Notes: generated by a model not told the origin, from the sequence alone. A stretch of 64,000 nucleotides of DNA from Paractinoplanes bogorensis (GCF_018829635.1 NZ_JAHKKG010000002.1:372001-436000); one strand, 5' to 3'; shown: positions 33,661 to 45,237, numbered from the stretch's first letter. Made by a program: numbers and translations.

Positions 33661-36492
33661 ATGACGCCCGTGACGGATGGGTTCGTGCTGGGCGTCGACC
33701 TGGGCACCTCACACACAGTGGCCATGCTGCGACGGCCGGACGGGCGCACTCGGCCGCTGCTGTTCGACGGGCGCCCCCTGCTGCCGTCCGCGGTCTATCT
33801 CGACCCCGGCGGCCGGCTGCACGTGGGCGTCGACGCGCTGCGCCTGGGCCAGGCCGACCCGGCCCGCCTCGAACCGCACCCCAAACGCCACGTCGACGAC
33901 GAGACAGTGCTGCTCGGCGACGGTGCCGGCGTGCCGACCGCCGACCTGCTGGCCGCCCTGCTCGAGGCGGTCGCCCGCGAGGCCGTGGCCACCGCCGGTT
34001 TCCTGCCCCCGGCCACGGTCACCTACCCGGCGTCCTGGGGCGCGCCCCGGCGCGCGGTGCTGACCGAGGCGCTGAGCCGCGCGGGCTGGCCGGCCGAGAC
34101 GGCGCTGCTGACCGAACCGGTGGCCGCCGCGCGCTACTTCGCCGAGGTGCTGCGGCGACCGCTGCCGATCGGCTCCTCGCTGGCCGTCTTCGACTTCGGC
34201 GGCGGCACCCTCGACGTGGCGGTGGTGCGCCACGACGGGCCCGGCGCGGCCTTCTCGGTGACCGCCTCCGGCGGCATCGACGACCTGGGCGGGCTCGACC
34301 TCGACGCCGCCCTGGTCGACCACCTGGGCAAGTCGCTGGCCGGGTCGGAACCGGCGGCCTGGCAGGCGCTGACCGAGCCGGTGACGCTGGCCCAGTGGCG
34401 GGCCCGGCGGCAGTTCTGGGAAGACGTGCGCGGCGCCAAGGAGATGCTCTCGCGCAGCTCGTTCGCCCCGGTGCCGGTGCCCGGCGTCGAGCAGGCGATC
34501 CACCTGACCCGCGACGAGCTCGAGGCGGCGAGCAATCCCCTCGTACGCCGTGGGGTGGCCGAGGCGGGCGCGGTGATCGCCGCCGCCGGTCTCAAGCCGG
34601 CCGACCTGGCCGGACTGTTCCTGGTCGGCGGCTCGTCCCGGGTGCCGCTGGTGGCCCGGCTGCTGCACAGCGAGCTGGGCATCGCACCGACCGTGCTCGA
34701 ACAGCCCGAACTGCCGGTCGCCGAGGGCGCCACCCTGAGCGCCGCCCGTTCCTCCAATCCGGACGCCACCACCGCCGCGTCGCCCGATCTGTCAGATGCG
34801 CCGGACCACACCGCGGCCGCTGACGGGCCCTTGACCGCCACCATGGCGTCGACCACCCCGACGCCGTTCCCGGCCGCGCCGCCCGTTCCGGCTCCGGTGC
34901 CGGCGCCCCCGGCGGCCGGGCCGCCGGACGACCGCAACTATGCCGAGCCGGTCGACCCGTGGGCCACCGGCGAGGCCGCCTCGATCGCCGCCGGCGAGCA
35001 CGCGTACTCCGGTTCGCCGTCAGTTCCCGGCACGCCGTCGGGGCGTGGCACACCGACACCTTTCGGGCCGCCCAGCAACGAGTCGTGGCTCGCCTCCAAC
35101 GAGACCTCGCCGCCCGGCGGCCCCGCCGCGCCCGCGGCCAAGCCCCGCCGGGGCCGTCGCCGCTGGATCGCGGTCGGCGCCGCGGCGGTCGTGCTCGTGC
35201 TCGCCGCCGGGGCCACCGCGGCCTGGACGCTCTGGCCGCGCAACCCGTCCCTCGACTATCTGGCGCAGCTCGGCGAACCGGTCGACATCGCGTCCGCCGT
35301 CCCGATGAACTCGGGCTGGAAAGACGCCGTCGTCCGGGGCAACCGCGCCTACCTGGGCAACGCCGACTACGAAACCGGTAAGGCCGGTGTCGTCGCCATC
35401 GACACCGACGCCACGAAGCCCGCGTGGACCAACTCCGACGCGGGCACGGCCAAGGGCTGGGAAACCATGATCGCCCTGCCGGTCGGGGTGGCCCTGATCA
35501 GCCAGGACGACTACCAGACCAGCACCCGTTACCTGGTCGTGCTCAGCGCCGACAAGGGCGAGAAGCTCTGGGACCGCACCCTGGGCGGCGACGACGAGGT
35601 CTGGTTCACCGGGGAACGCGCGGTCGTCGACGACCGCGCGAACAAGCGGCTGCTCGGCCTCGACATCGCCACCGGCGCGGAGAAGTGGAGTCAGGACGAC
35701 CCGGCCGGCACGTCCGCCCCGGCGCTGGCCAGCGCCTCCACTCCGGCCGACCTGTCCGGCCCGGCCGGGCCCACCGGCCGCCCGCTCAACCCCGACCTCG
35801 ACGACGACCCCCGGTTCGTGCAGATCGGCGGCGACCGTTCGGCCCGGGTCATCGACGGGAACACCGGCGAGATCAAGGCCACCCGCCCCAACGTGGCCGG
35901 CACCAACGACGAGATCGTGGCCCACAACGGCCGGCTGATCGTGCGCGAGTCGGAGGGCGCCCACCGCCTGGTCGCGTACGGGCTGGACAAGCTCGACGGC
36001 GTCGACATCATCTACACCGCGTCCAGTTCCGACGCGCGGTTGTTCCAGCTCACCCCGTGCGGCGACGACCGGGTCTGTGCCATCGAAGGCACCGGTGCCG
36101 GCGACGAGAACGCCCAGGTCATCTCGGTCAACGTGACCGACGGCAAACTCGTCTGGAAGACCGCGGCCCCCGACGCCGGCGTCCTGGTCCCGGTCGGCGA
36201 GGCCGTCATCGCGAGCTACTCGTCGGCCACCCGCCTGATCGACGCGAACGGCAAGGAGGTGTGGGCCGGCACCCGTGCCGCGGTCCGCCTCGACCGGACG
36301 AACGTCCTCGAGTTCAGCAAACCGCTGGCCGGTTACGACACCGAGCCTGCCCTGGCCGGCCGCCACCTCGGCGACGACCCGGCGCAGCTGGGTGCGCTGC
36401 CCGACGCCTACACCGAGACCTGCTCGTGGAACACGACGCGCCTGGTCTGCGCCACCGAGAAGGACTTCGTGATCCGCCAGTTCGCCAAGTAG
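33661..36492 (+). CDS. Hsp70-like ATPase fused to a transmembrane helix and PQQ-type beta-propeller
   Basis: A 943-residue protein. The N-terminal Hsp70/actin-fold domain has phosphate-1 GVDLGTSHTV (~9), phosphate-2 FDFGGGTLDV (~180) and the adenosine motif LFLVGGSSRVPLV (~320). It lacks the Hsp70 substrate-binding domain. A Pro/Ser/Thr-rich linker (~365-495) leads to a single TM (~505-525, after RRGRRR). The ~410-residue external part has repeated 'D...GEKLWD', 'ATGAEKW', 'DGKLVWKT' and 'NGKEVWAG' blades of a PQQ-like propeller. Topology is ATPase inside, propeller outside. ATG at 33661; a GTG at 33670 is possible. The role is unknown, perhaps envelope sensing. Confidence 0.93.
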   Translation: MTPVTDGFVLGVDLGTSHTVAMLRRPDGRTRPLLFDGRPLLPSAVYLDPGGRLHVGVDALRLGQADPARLEPHPKRHVDDETVLLGDGAGVPTADLLAALLEAVAREAVATAGFLPPATVTYPASWGAPRRAVLTEALSRAGWPAETALLTEPVAAARYFAEVLRRPLPIGSSLAVFDFGGGTLDVAVVRHDGPGAAFSVTASGGIDDLGGLDLDAALVDHLGKSLAGSEPAAWQALTEPVTLAQWRARRQFWEDVRGAKEMLSRSSFAPVPVPGVEQAIHLTRDELEAASNPLVRRGVAEAGAVIAAAGLKPADLAGLFLVGGSSRVPLVARLLHSELGIAPTVLEQPELPVAEGATLSAARSSNPDATTAASPDLSDAPDHTAAADGPLTATMASTTPTPFPAAPPVPAPVPAPPAAGPPDDRNYAEPVDPWATGEAASIAAGEHAYSGSPSVPGTPSGRGTPTPFGPPSNESWLASNETSPPGGPAAPAAKPRRGRRRWIAVGAAAVVLVLAAGATAAWTLWPRNPSLDYLAQLGEPVDIASAVPMNSGWKDAVVRGNRAYLGNADYETGKAGVVAIDTDATKPAWTNSDAGTAKGWETMIALPVGVALISQDDYQTSTRYLVVLSADKGEKLWDRTLGGDDEVWFTGERAVVDDRANKRLLGLDIATGAEKWSQDDPAGTSAPALASASTPADLSGPAGPTGRPLNPDLDDDPRFVQIGGDRSARVIDGNTGEIKATRPNVAGTNDEIVAHNGRLIVRESEGAHRLVAYGLDKLDGVDIIYTASSSDARLFQLTPCGDDRVCAIEGTGAGDENAQVISVNVTDGKLVWKTAAPDAGVLVPVGEAVIASYSSATRLIDANGKEVWAGTRAAVRLDRTNVLEFSKPLAGYDTEPALAGRHLGDDPAQLGALPDAYTETCSWNTTRLVCATEKDFVIRQFAK

Positions 36493-36501
36493 TACAACGA
36501 G

Positions 36502-36539
36502 AACCGGGCGGCTCCCCCTCGCAGGGGAACCGCCCGGTT
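36502..36539. terminator. Bidirectional terminator between Hsp70-like and msiK genes
   Basis: AACCGGGCGG (36502-36511) pairs with CCGCCCGGTT (36530-36539), extended inward by T-A and CCCC/GGGG pairs after one mismatch, and followed by TTT on the plus strand. Confidence 0.88.
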
Positions 36540-36555
36540 TCTACCGCTCAGTCGT

Positions 36556-37641
<1,086 letters not shown>

Positions 37642-37704
37642 GGTGAATCGACTTCCTTTCCACCGGCAGGAACGTGCCGGACGATCCGAGTAGAAGGAAC
37701 AGCC

Positions 37705-37728
37705 CTGTAAACGTAAAGGTTTTTACAG
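37705..37728 (-). promoter_or_regulatory. Candidate msiK operator, inverted repeat CTGTAAA-N10-TTTACAG
   Basis: Perfect 7-bp arms at 37705-37711 and 37722-37728, with an inner GTAAA/TTTAC pair. It is distinctly AT-rich for this genome and ~65-90 bases upstream of the msiK start. It does not match the DasR consensus. Confidence 0.45.
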
Positions 37729-37777
37729 TCCATGCCAAGACAGCCAGCAAGTTCACAGCCGTTATGCTGGCATCCAC

Positions 37778-37851
37778 GCCCCTGTAGCTCAGTTGGCCAG
37801 AGCACCCGTCTTGTAAACGGGAGGTCGTCGGTTCGACCCCGACCGGGGGCT
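37778..37851 (+). tRNA. tRNA-Thr (anticodon TGT)
   Basis: A 74-base cloverleaf. Acceptor GCCCCTG pairs with CGGGGGC (one T-G pair). The D-stem is GCTC/GAGC. The anticodon arm CCCGT-CTTGTAA-ACGGG places TGT at the anticodon. The T-arm is GTCGG-TTCGACC-CCGAC, with discriminator T. CCA is not encoded. Confidence 0.97.
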
Positions 37852-37906
37852 CGTCGGGGGCCTCCCTGTGCGCAAAATGCGCGCACCGGCCTCCTCGCAT
37901 TCGCAC

Positions 37907-37925
37907 CTGGGGGGCGACCCCCCAG
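37907..37925. repeat. G/C hairpin downstream of tRNA-Thr
   Basis: CTGGGGGG-CGA-CCCCCCAG, a perfect 8-bp stem followed by ACCCCC. Could terminate the tRNA transcript or mark the edge of a repeat element. Confidence 0.6.
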
Positions 37926-37999
37926 ACCCCCACGTTACGGGCGCAAGGTCGGCGAATCGCTCACGGCTGGTTGGTCGTGCACGACCACACACCAAGTTC

Positions 38000-38132
38000 G
38001 GCTTGGGGGTTCTCCTCGCGACGGCCGCTCGCACTCATCGTGAAGTGAGGGAGGGCGCAACCGGTGTTTGGTTGCGCCCTCCCTCACTTTGCGATTCGCT
38101 CTGGCTGCCGCCGCGAGGAGAACCCCCAAGCC
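38000..38132. repeat. Nested 133-bp palindrome
   Basis: The outer 21-base arms at 38000-38020 (GGCTTGGGGGTTCTCCTCGC...) and 38112-38132 are exact reverse complements. The inner 20-base arms at 38043-38062 (AAGTGAGGGAGGGCGCAACC) and 38070-38089 are also exact, with a 7-base loop. Both pairs are centred on 38066, and the sequence between them is partly complementary. The whole could form one long hairpin or cruciform. Confidence 0.95.
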
Positions 38133-38170
38133 CCCCCGCCCCGCCCCATCTCCTTGTGATGCGCCGGGGT

Positions 38171-38187
38171 CTGGGGCAGCGCCCCAG
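38171..38187. repeat. G/C hairpin near rlmB 3' end
   Basis: CTGGGGC-AGC-GCCCCAG, 7-bp stem. Its flanks (GGGGTCTGGGG...CCCCAGGG) mirror those of the hairpin at 37907. Confidence 0.6.
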
Positions 38188-38214
38188 GGTGTCGACCTCT
38201 AGGACACAGCCCGG

Positions 38215-39333
38215 CTAGGACACAGCCCGACGCCGAGCCACTTCGGCAAGCGTCACAGCCGCAGCCACGGACGCATTAAGCGACTCAACATCCGAAGCCA
38301 TCGGGATCGACACCTTCATGTCGCACGTCTCTCCGACGAGTCGGGACAAACCACGCCCCTCGGATCCGACCACGACGAGCAGCGGCCCGGTAGCCGCCTC
38401 GAGCGAGTAGAGGTCGGTCTCCCCGTCAGCATCCAGACCGACGGCGATGAACCCAGCCTCCTGAGCCTTCTTGATAGCGCGGGTCAGGTTCACAACTTGC
38501 GACACCGGCACCCGAGCCGCTGCGCCCGCCGATGTCCGCCACGCCGTAGCCGTGATGCCGGCCGCGCGACGCTCGGTCATGAACACGCCCTGACCACCGA
38601 ACGCGGCCACCGAACGGATGACGGCGCCGACGTTGCGCGGGTCGGTGACACCGTCAAGGGCGACCAGCAACGGGGCCCGAGACTCCAGCGAGGCAGCAAC
38701 GAGGTCATCGAAGTCTTCATAGGCGAAGGGCGGCACCTGCAGCCCGATGCCTTGGTGCAGCACCCCACCGGTCATCCGATCGAGCTCGTTCCGCCCGATC
38801 TCGAGGATCGGAATCCCCCGGTCCCCAGCGGTCCGGACGATCTCGTTGACCCGATCGTCGATGTCGATCCCCTGAGCGACATACAACGCCGTAGCCGGCA
38901 CAGCGGCCCGCAACGCCTCATTGACCGGGTTACGCCCGAGCAGCAGCTCCGGCCCTTCCTTGGTCGGGTTGGACCGTCGACCGGGCGCCACACGCGGACC
39001 ACCACGACCACCGACGGACCGACCGCGCTGGGGCGCCTGCTTGCCATAGGCCCGGCCACCCCCACGACCCCAGGTCGTGTCCTTGGACCCGGGCACGCCA
39101 ACCTTGGGCGCCCGCCCCTCAGCAGCCGCCGCCCGGCGCTCTTTGTCCTGCTTACGGGCAGTCTTGTCCGGCAGCTTCTCGGTGCCCGAGTATCCCTTGT
39201 GCCACGGCCGCTCGTCGGCCGGCAGCGTCTTGCCGCGCCCCTTGAGACCCGAGCGGTTCTTGCCGCCCGACCCTCCGGCGGCACCCTTCTTGGTGGTGGT
39301 CCGCTTGCTCGCGTTCCACGAGTTTCCTGGCAT
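38215..39333 (-). CDS. rlmB: 23S rRNA (guanosine-2251-2'-O)-methyltransferase RlmB/TrmH family
   Basis: A 372-residue protein with a long basic, Gly/Arg/Lys-rich N-terminal extension (1-130) usual in actinobacteria. The substrate-binding domain (~130-205, '[20 protein letters not shown]') comes next. The SPOUT knot methyltransferase has [13 protein letters not shown] (motif 1), [11 protein letters not shown] (motif 2) and [17 protein letters not shown] (motif 3). The start ATG shares a base with the cysS stop (TGATG). The last 15 bases, including the stop, are duplicated in tandem. Confidence 0.95.
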   Translation of the reverse strand: MPGNSWNASKRTTTKKGAAGGSGGKNRSGLKGRGKTLPADERPWHKGYSGTEKLPDKTARKQDKERRAAAAEGRAPKVGVPGSKDTTWGRGGGRAYGKQAPQRGRSVGGRGGPRVAPGRRSNPTKEGPELLLGRNPVNEALRAAVPATALYVAQGIDIDDRVNEIVRTAGDRGIPILEIGRNELDRMTGGVLHQGIGLQVPPFAYEDFDDLVAASLESRAPLLVALDGVTDPRNVGAVIRSVAAFGGQGVFMTERRAAGITATAWRTSAGAAARVPVSQVVNLTRAIKKAQEAGFIAVGLDADGETDLYSLEAATGPLLVVVGSEGRGLSRLVGETCDMKVSIPMASDVESLNASVAAAVTLAEVARRRAVS

Positions 39334-40748
39334 CAGTGCTGCTCTCCTACCGTCCAGCGCGGCCCGGCCGGAGTGTCCTCCACCTGAATTCCCGCGTTCT
39401 TGAGCTGGTCGCGGACCGAGTCGGCCGCCGCCCAGTCCTTGCGTGCCCGCGCCTGCGTCCGCTGTTCGAGCGCGAGCTGGACCAGCGAGTCGACGACCGG
39501 CTTGAGGTCGTTCTGGGTCTGCTTGCCGGTCCAGGCCCCGTCGAGCGGGTCGAGACCGAGCACCCCGAGCATCGCGCGGACGGCGGTGATCGCCCCACGG
39601 ATGCTGGGCTCGTCACCGGCGGCGAGGGCGCTGTTGCCCTCGCGGATGGTGTCGTGCACGACGGCCAGCGCGGCCGACGTGTTGAGGTCGTCGTTCATGG
39701 CCGCGGCGAACGCGGGCGGCACGTCCTTGGGGCGGCCGGGACCGACGACCTCGGTGGCCCGCTGCACGAAGCCCTCGATGCGCCGGTAGGCCACCGCGGC
39801 CTCGCGCAGCGCCTCGTCGGAGTAGTCGATGCGCGAGCGGTAGTGCGGCGTGCCCAGGTAGTAGCGCAGCTCGACCAGGCGGATGCCCATGGCCTGCACC
39901 GCGGCCACGTCGATCACGTTGCCGAGCGACTTGCTCATCTTGGCCTCGCCCAGGTTGAGCAGCGCGTGGTGCACCCAGTGGCGGGCGAACGGCAGGCCGG
40001 CCGACTTGGACTGGGCGATCTCGTTCTCGTGGTGCGGGAACGTGAGGTCGAGCCCACCGCCGTGGATGTCGAACTCGTCGCCGAGGTAGCGCCGGGCCAT
40101 GGCGGAGCACTCGATGTGCCAGCCCGGGCGGCCACGGCCCCACGGTGACGGCCAGGAGGCGTCGCGCGGCTCGTCGGACTTGACGCCCTTCCACAGGGCG
40201 AAGTCGCGATAGTCGCGCTTGTCCTTCTCACCGCCGTCGGACGGTGGGCGCATGTCGTCGGGGTTCTGGCCCGAGAGGTGGCCGTAATCCGCATAGGACG
40301 GCACGTCGAAGTAGACGTCGCCGGTGCCGCCGGCCGCCGGGTACGCGTGACCGCGCTCGATCAGTTCCTCGATGAGCTCGTGCATCTCGGGGATGTGCCC
40401 GGTCGCGAGCGGCTCGTAGGTCGGCGGGATGACGTTGAGGTCGCGATAGTTCGCGTCCAGCACCAGCCGGTTGGCGTGCGCGATCGCCCAGAACGGACGA
40501 CTCTGCGACCCCGCCTTGTCGAGGATCTTGTCATCGACGTCGGTGATGTTGCGGATGAACGTGACGTCGTAGTTGGTGTGCAGCAGCCACCGGCGCAGCA
40601 CGTCGTAGTTGACGGCCGAGCGCAGGTGCCCGATATGGGGCACCGACTGCACGGTGAGCCCACACAGGTAGATACCGACCTTACCGGGCGTCATCGGGAC
40701 GAAGTCCCGAACCGATCGGGTCGCGGTGTCATACAAGCGCAAACTCAC
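39333..40748 (-). CDS. cysS: Cysteinyl-tRNA synthetase
   Basis: A 471-residue class I synthetase. It has the zinc Cys in IYLCGLTVQ (~28), HIGH in [10 protein letters not shown], and KMSKS in [10 protein letters not shown] (~265). The C-terminal helical domain ends '[20 protein letters not shown]'. GTG start at 40748 ([11 protein letters not shown]). There is no ribosome site, but TACCCT lies about 7 bases ahead on the transcribed strand, so a leaderless mRNA is plausible. It overlaps rlmB by one base; the cysS-rlmB pairing is common in actinobacteria. Confidence 0.97.
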   Translation of the reverse strand: MSLRLYDTATRSVRDFVPMTPGKVGIYLCGLTVQSVPHIGHLRSAVNYDVLRRWLLHTNYDVTFIRNITDVDDKILDKAGSQSRPFWAIAHANRLVLDANYRDLNVIPPTYEPLATGHIPEMHELIEELIERGHAYPAAGGTGDVYFDVPSYADYGHLSGQNPDDMRPPSDGGEKDKRDYRDFALWKGVKSDEPRDASWPSPWGRGRPGWHIECSAMARRYLGDEFDIHGGGLDLTFPHHENEIAQSKSAGLPFARHWVHHALLNLGEAKMSKSLGNVIDVAAVQAMGIRLVELRYYLGTPHYRSRIDYSDEALREAAVAYRRIEGFVQRATEVVGPGRPKDVPPAFAAAMNDDLNTSAALAVVHDTIREGNSALAAGDEPSIRGAITAVRAMLGVLGLDPLDGAWTGKQTQNDLKPVVDSLVQLALEQRTQARARKDWAAADSVRDQLKNAGIQVEDTPAGPRWTVGEQH

Positions 40749-40779
40749 CGTACAAGGGTACCGGCCTTGCAAAGCGGGT

Positions 40780-42177
40780 TCAGGGTCGCGTCATCCGCAG
40801 CACATCCAGGGCCTCGTCGAGCTGCTGCTCGGTGAGTTTGCCGTTCTCCAGGTGGCCGCGTTCGATCACTACCTCCCGGATCGTCCGGTTCGAGGCGAGG
40901 GCGGCCTTGGCGATCGCGGCGGCCTCGTCGTAGCCCAGATAGCGGTTCAGCGGGGTGACGATCGAGGGCGACCCTTCCGCGTACGCGAGAGCCACCTCGA
41001 CGTTCGCCTCCAGCCCGTCGATGCACCGGTCGGCCAGCAGCCGGGCCGCGTTGGCCAGCAGCCGGATCGACTCGAGCAGGTTGCGGGCCATCACCGGCAG
41101 CATCACGTTGAGCTCGAAGTCGCCCTGCGACCCGGCGAACGACACGGTGGCGTCGTTGCCGATGACCTGCGCGGCGACCTGACGGACGGCCTCGGGCACG
41201 ACCGGGTTCACCTTGCCCGGCATGATCGACGACCCCGGCTGCAGGTCGGGCAGGCGCAGCTCGCGCAGGCCGGCCCGCGGCCCCGAGCCCATCCAGCGGA
41301 TGTCGTTGACGATCTTGTAGAGCCCGACGGCGATCACCTTGAGCTGGCCGGACGCCTCGACCAGCGCATCCCGGGCGCCCTGGGCCTCGAAGTGGTCGCG
41401 GGCCTCGGTGACCGGCAGCCCGGTGGTCTGGCGGAGTCGTTCGATGACCGCGGGCGCGAACCCGGGCGGGGTGTTCACGCCGGTGCCGACCGCGGTGCCG
41501 CCCAGGGGCAGTTCGGCCAGCCGGGGCAGCGTGCCGGTGAGCCGTTCGATGCCGTTGGCGACCTGCCGGGCGTACCCGGAAAACTCTTGTCCCAGAGTCA
41601 CCGGCGTGGCGTCCATCAGGTGGGTGCGGCCGCTCTTGACCACCTCGCGCCAGGCCTCGGACTTGGCCAGCAGCGCGGTGCCCAGGTGTTCCAGGGCCGG
41701 GATGAGCTCGGCGGTGACCGCCTCGGTGGCGGCCAGGTGGATCGATGAGGGAAAGACGTCGTTGCTCGACTGCGACGCGTTGACGTGGTCGTTCGGGTGC
41801 ACCGGCCGGCCCAGCTCGCGGGCGGCCAGGGTGGCGATCACCTCGTTGGCGTTCATGTTGGACGAGGTGCCCGAGCCGGTCTGGAACACGTCGATCGGGA
41901 ACTGGTCGTCGTAGCCGCCCTCGGCCACGTGCGCGGCCGCCGTCACGATGGCCTGCGCGAGATCTTCCTCGAGCACGCCGAGCGAGGCGTTGACCTGCGC
42001 GGCCGCGCCCTTGATCTGGGCCAGCGCCTTGATGTGGGCGGGTTCGAGGCCGCGCCCCGAGATCGGGAAGTTCTCGACCGCCCGCTGCGTCTGCGCCCGC
42101 CACAGGGCGTCGGCCGGCACCCGGACCTCGCCCATCGTGTCCTTCTCGACCCGGTATCCGCTCTCGTCAGTAGTCAC
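40780..42177 (-). CDS. fumC: Fumarate hydratase class II
   Basis: A 465-residue TCA-cycle enzyme interconverting fumarate and malate. The alignment begins '[19 protein letters not shown]'. Substrate sites are [10 protein letters not shown] and [11 protein letters not shown], the catalytic-loop signature is [11 protein letters not shown] (~320), and [10 protein letters not shown] is conserved. The GTG at 42177 overlaps the stop of the AfsR-like gene upstream (GTGA), so its translation is probably coupled to a regulator. A class I fumarase lies about 7 kb away. Confidence 0.97.
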   Translation of the reverse strand: MTTDESGYRVEKDTMGEVRVPADALWRAQTQRAVENFPISGRGLEPAHIKALAQIKGAAAQVNASLGVLEEDLAQAIVTAAAHVAEGGYDDQFPIDVFQTGSGTSSNMNANEVIATLAARELGRPVHPNDHVNASQSSNDVFPSSIHLAATEAVTAELIPALEHLGTALLAKSEAWREVVKSGRTHLMDATPVTLGQEFSGYARQVANGIERLTGTLPRLAELPLGGTAVGTGVNTPPGFAPAVIERLRQTTGLPVTEARDHFEAQGARDALVEASGQLKVIAVGLYKIVNDIRWMGSGPRAGLRELRLPDLQPGSSIMPGKVNPVVPEAVRQVAAQVIGNDATVSFAGSQGDFELNVMLPVMARNLLESIRLLANAARLLADRCIDGLEANVEVALAYAEGSPSIVTPLNRYLGYDEAAAIAKAALASNRTIREVVIERGHLENGKLTEQQLDEALDVLRMTRP

Positions 42178-45161
42178 GACTCCATCGTCTCTCTGCCCGA
42201 GCGGCTCCGCAGATGATCCTCACCACCCGTGCCGCCCAGCTCGGCCAGCGACTTCTCGACGTCGGCCAGCTCGGGCGCCTCGAGCGCGGCCAGCTCGGCG
42301 CGGGCCTGGCCGAGCAGGCGCCGGGCGGCGGCCGGGTCGTCGGTGATCAGGCAACCGCCGAGCCGGGCCTTGGCCACCGCGATCGGATGGGGCAGGCCCG
42401 AGGCCAGCCCGGCCTCCAGGGCCCGCTCGAACAGGCTGCGTGCTCCCGTGCGGTCGCCGGCCCGCATCCGGGTCGAGCCGAGACCGCAGAGCATCCGTGC
42501 CTCCTGTTCCCGGTTGCCCATGCGCTCGGCGATCGTGATGCCCCGTTGGTGCGCGGTGGCCGACTCGGCTGTCCGGCCCTCGTCGGCGAGCAGCAACGCC
42601 AGGGCATGCTGGGCCTCAGCCTCCTCGTGCGGCAGGCCGGCCCGTTCGATGAACCGCAGCGACACTTCGACCTTGCGCCGCGCGGTGGCCAGGCTGATCA
42701 GGCCGAGCCCGTGCTTGACCACGGCCAGGTTGAGCAGGGTGTCGCCCAGCCGGGTGGGATCGCGGATGTCGAGCTGGGCCATCAGGCGCAGGCGGTGGTA
42801 ACGCAGCGCCTGCGGATACTGGCCGAGGCGCTGGTAGTTGTTGGCCAGCACGTTCAGCTCGTCCCGGCCGTGCCGGGGCACGGAGGTCCGCCGGACCTCG
42901 AGCGCGATCTCGTTGCTCTTGATCCACAGCCCGGCGTCGGAGTAGAGGACGGCGAGGTTGACCAGCGCCGAGGCGGCCGCGTGACGATCGCCGATCTCCT
43001 GCCGCAGGGCGATGCACCGCTCCATCATGCGGATCGCCTCGTCGAGCCGGGCCGAGCGATAGTGCACCGACGCCAGGTAGTTGAGGACGGTGGCGATCGC
43101 ACCGCGGTTCTCCCCGTCGTCGAGCGCGGACAGCGCCCGCTCGTTGGTGCGCCGGACGTCGTCGAGGTAGCCCCGCTCGAACAGGAAGCGCCAGGCGGCC
43201 CGGGGCAGCTTCCACGCGTAGTCGATCAGCTCGGGGACACCGGCCGCGGCCTCCACGTAATCGACCAGGTGCGGGCGTTCCCGGTCGAGCCGGGCCGACG
43301 GGTCGGTCACCGCCGCGAGCAGGTCCGGACGCATGGGGGTGAGCACACCGATGTCCCGTTCCACCGCGCCCCGAAGGCCGGGCCGGACGGTTGCCGCCGC
43401 GGCGTGCAACTGCTGGTCGAGCAGCCCGCGCAGGGCCTCGGTCCGGTCGGCGGCCGGGATCTCGGCGGCCAGTGCGGCGGCGAACTCGCGCAGCAGGTCG
43501 TGCAGCCGGTAGACACCCGGTTCGGGTTCCTCCACCAGATGCACGTCGACCAGCTCGTCCAGCGCGTCCTGCACGGTGGGCAACGGCAGGCCGGTCAGGG
43601 CGGCCGCCGTGAGCGCGTCGAATTCGTTCGCCGGGCCGACGCCGAGCAACCGGAAGACATCCCGCACGGGATCGGGCAGGTGGCCGTAGGAGACGGCGAA
43701 CGCGCTGGCCACCGACCTGTCCTCGGCGGCCAGCTCGGGCAGGGCCGAATCGCCGAGCCGGTGCACCAGATCGGCCACCCGCCAGCGCGGCCGGTGGGCC
43801 AGCCGCGACCCGGCCAGCCGGATCGCCAGCGGCAACGCACCGCAGCGGCGCACCACCTCGGCCGCCGCCTCGGGTTCGGCCCACACCCGGCTTCCGGCGA
43901 TGCGGGCCAGCAGAGTGACCGCCTCGTCGGCGTCGAGCACCGGCAACGACTCGGTCTGCACCCCGTCCAGACCGAGCAGGCGGCGCCGGCCGGTGACCAG
44001 CGCCAGGCTGCCCGGCGCGGTCGGCAGCAGATCGGCCAGCTGGGCGCTGGAGGCGGCGTTGTCGAACAGCACCAGCACCCGGCGCTCGGCGAGCTCGGTC
44101 CGCCACAGGCCGACGCGGTCGACGAGGGCGGGCGGGATCCGTTCGGCGCTCACCCCGAGTTGGCGCAGCAGCACGAGCAGGACGGCCGACGGTTCGAGCG
44201 GCTGCTCGGCGCTGTGCCCGTGCAGGTCGACGAAGAGGTGCGCGTCGGGATAGCGGTCGCCCAGCAGGCTGGCCACATGCAGGGCGAGCGTGGTCTTGCC
44301 GCTGCCGGCCATCCCGTCGACCACGGCGACGATCGGCCCGGGGCCGGCCTGCTCGATCGCGGTGACCATCCGCTCGACCAGCGCCCGGCGGCCGGTGAAG
44401 TCGCCGACCGTACGGGGAAGGCAGCGGATCGGCGGGCCGGCCCGCGACGGTGGGTCGAGCCGGCCGTGCAGCATCGCGTCGTGCAGTTCCCGCAGCTCGG
44501 CACCGGGGTCGAGGCCCAGGTCGTGCCGCAGCGCCGCGGTGACCCGGCGGAACTCGGCCAGCGCCTCGGCCTGCCGGCCGGCCTGGTGCAGGGCCCGCAT
44601 CAGCTGGCCGCTCAACCTCTCTTGCAGCGGGAACCGGTCGACCGCGGCGATCAGCCGTCCGATCAGCCCCGGCTCCGGCCCGGCGGCCAGTTCGAGGTCG
44701 GCCCAGTCCTGCACGGCGGCGACGTGCTGCTGGTCGAGAACGGCCGCGGCCAGCCGTACGGCGTGACTGTCGATGCCGGTCAGCGCCTCGCCGTGCCACA
44801 GGTCGAGCGCCTGCCGGTAGAGCACCGGGTCGCGCTGCTCGCGGGCGGCCGTGACAAGCCGGGCGAACTCGGCGGCGTCGAGCTCGCCGGGACCGGGAAC
44901 GAGCCGGTAGCCGGCCGGGTCACTGTGGATCGCGCCGGCCGGGAGCATCCGGCGCAGGCGGGACACACAGGTCTGCAGCTGGCCCCGCGCGGTGGCCGGC
45001 GGATCGGCGCCCCACAGCGCGTCGGCCAGCACGCCGACACCGAGCACCCGGCCCGGATGGAGCAGAAACATGGCCAGCACGACGCGGTCACGACTGGCCG
45101 TGACCGCGACCTCCTGTCCGTCCACAGTGACGGACAGCGGCCCGAGGATGCGATAACGCAT
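42174..45161 (-). CDS. AfsR/SARP-family transcriptional regulator 1 (HTH-BTAD-NB-ARC-TPR)
   Basis: A 995-residue STAND regulator. The OmpR-like DNA-binding domain (1-95, [20 protein letters not shown]) is followed by the BTAD domain (100-245) and linker [13 protein letters not shown]. The NB-ARC ATPase has P-loop [10 protein letters not shown] (~284) and Walker [12 protein letters not shown] winged helix and TPR repeats follow (~650-960, e.g. '[20 protein letters not shown]'). The start at 45161 matches its paralogue and has GGGGGAC upstream. It is 76 bases behind the paralogue and overlaps fumC by 4 bases. Such regulators activate transcription when a ligand releases NB-ARC autoinhibition; targets are unknown. 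Confidence 0.94.
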   Translation of the reverse strand: MRYRILGPLSVTVDGQEVAVTASRDRVVLAMFLLHPGRVLGVGVLADALWGADPPATARGQLQTCVSRLRRMLPAGAIHSDPAGYRLVPGPGELDAAEFARLVTAAREQRDPVLYRQALDLWHGEALTGIDSHAVRLAAAVLDQQHVAAVQDWADLELAAGPEPGLIGRLIAAVDRFPLQERLSGQLMRALHQAGRQAEALAEFRRVTAALRHDLGLDPGAELRELHDAMLHGRLDPPSRAGPPIRCLPRTVGDFTGRRALVERMVTAIEQAGPGPIVAVVDGMAGSGKTTLALHVASLLGDRYPDAHLFVDLHGHSAEQPLEPSAVLLVLLRQLGVSAERIPPALVDRVGLWRTELAERRVLVLFDNAASSAQLADLLPTAPGSLALVTGRRRLLGLDGVQTESLPVLDADEAVTLLARIAGSRVWAEPEAAAEVVRRCGALPLAIRLAGSRLAHRPRWRVADLVHRLGDSALPELAAEDRSVASAFAVSYGHLPDPVRDVFRLLGVGPANEFDALTAAALTGLPLPTVQDALDELVDVHLVEEPEPGVYRLHDLLREFAAALAAEIPAADRTEALRGLLDQQLHAAAATVRPGLRGAVERDIGVLTPMRPDLLAAVTDPSARLDRERPHLVDYVEAAAGVPELIDYAWKLPRAAWRFLFERGYLDDVRRTNERALSALDDGENRGAIATVLNYLASVHYRSARLDEAIRMMERCIALRQEIGDRHAAASALVNLAVLYSDAGLWIKSNEIALEVRRTSVPRHGRDELNVLANNYQRLGQYPQALRYHRLRLMAQLDIRDPTRLGDTLLNLAVVKHGLGLISLATARRKVEVSLRFIERAGLPHEEAEAQHALALLLADEGRTAESATAHQRGITIAERMGNREQEARMLCGLGSTRMRAGDRTGARSLFERALEAGLASGLPHPIAVAKARLGGCLITDDPAAARRLLGQARAELAALEAPELADVEKSLAELGGTGGEDHLRSRSGRETMES

Positions 45162-45237
45162 GCCCGTCCCCCAAGCCTGGGCGTTGACGAACATCGAGAC
45201 TACCGAGCGTCAGCCGGACTGACCTCGGCATTTCGGC

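Larger units (their letters stand above)
37852..38214. other. 363-bp non-coding stretch rich in inverted repeats
   Basis: No ORF with coding character. It holds a GTGCGC/GCGCAC hairpin just after the tRNA and the G/C hairpin at 37907-37925. The 133-bp nested palindrome at 38000-38132 follows. A second G/C hairpin lies at 38171-38187, and a 15-base direct repeat lies at 38199-38213 and 38215-38229. The two G/C hairpins are inverted copies of a similar sequence, CCTGGGG...CCCCAGACCCC. Confidence 0.7.

Noticed and set aside
37778..38214. Integrated element or attachment site at tRNA-Thr
   Set aside because: No integrase, and no direct repeat of the tRNA 3' end was found in the window; housekeeping genes follow immediately. 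Kept only as an unusual repeat region.
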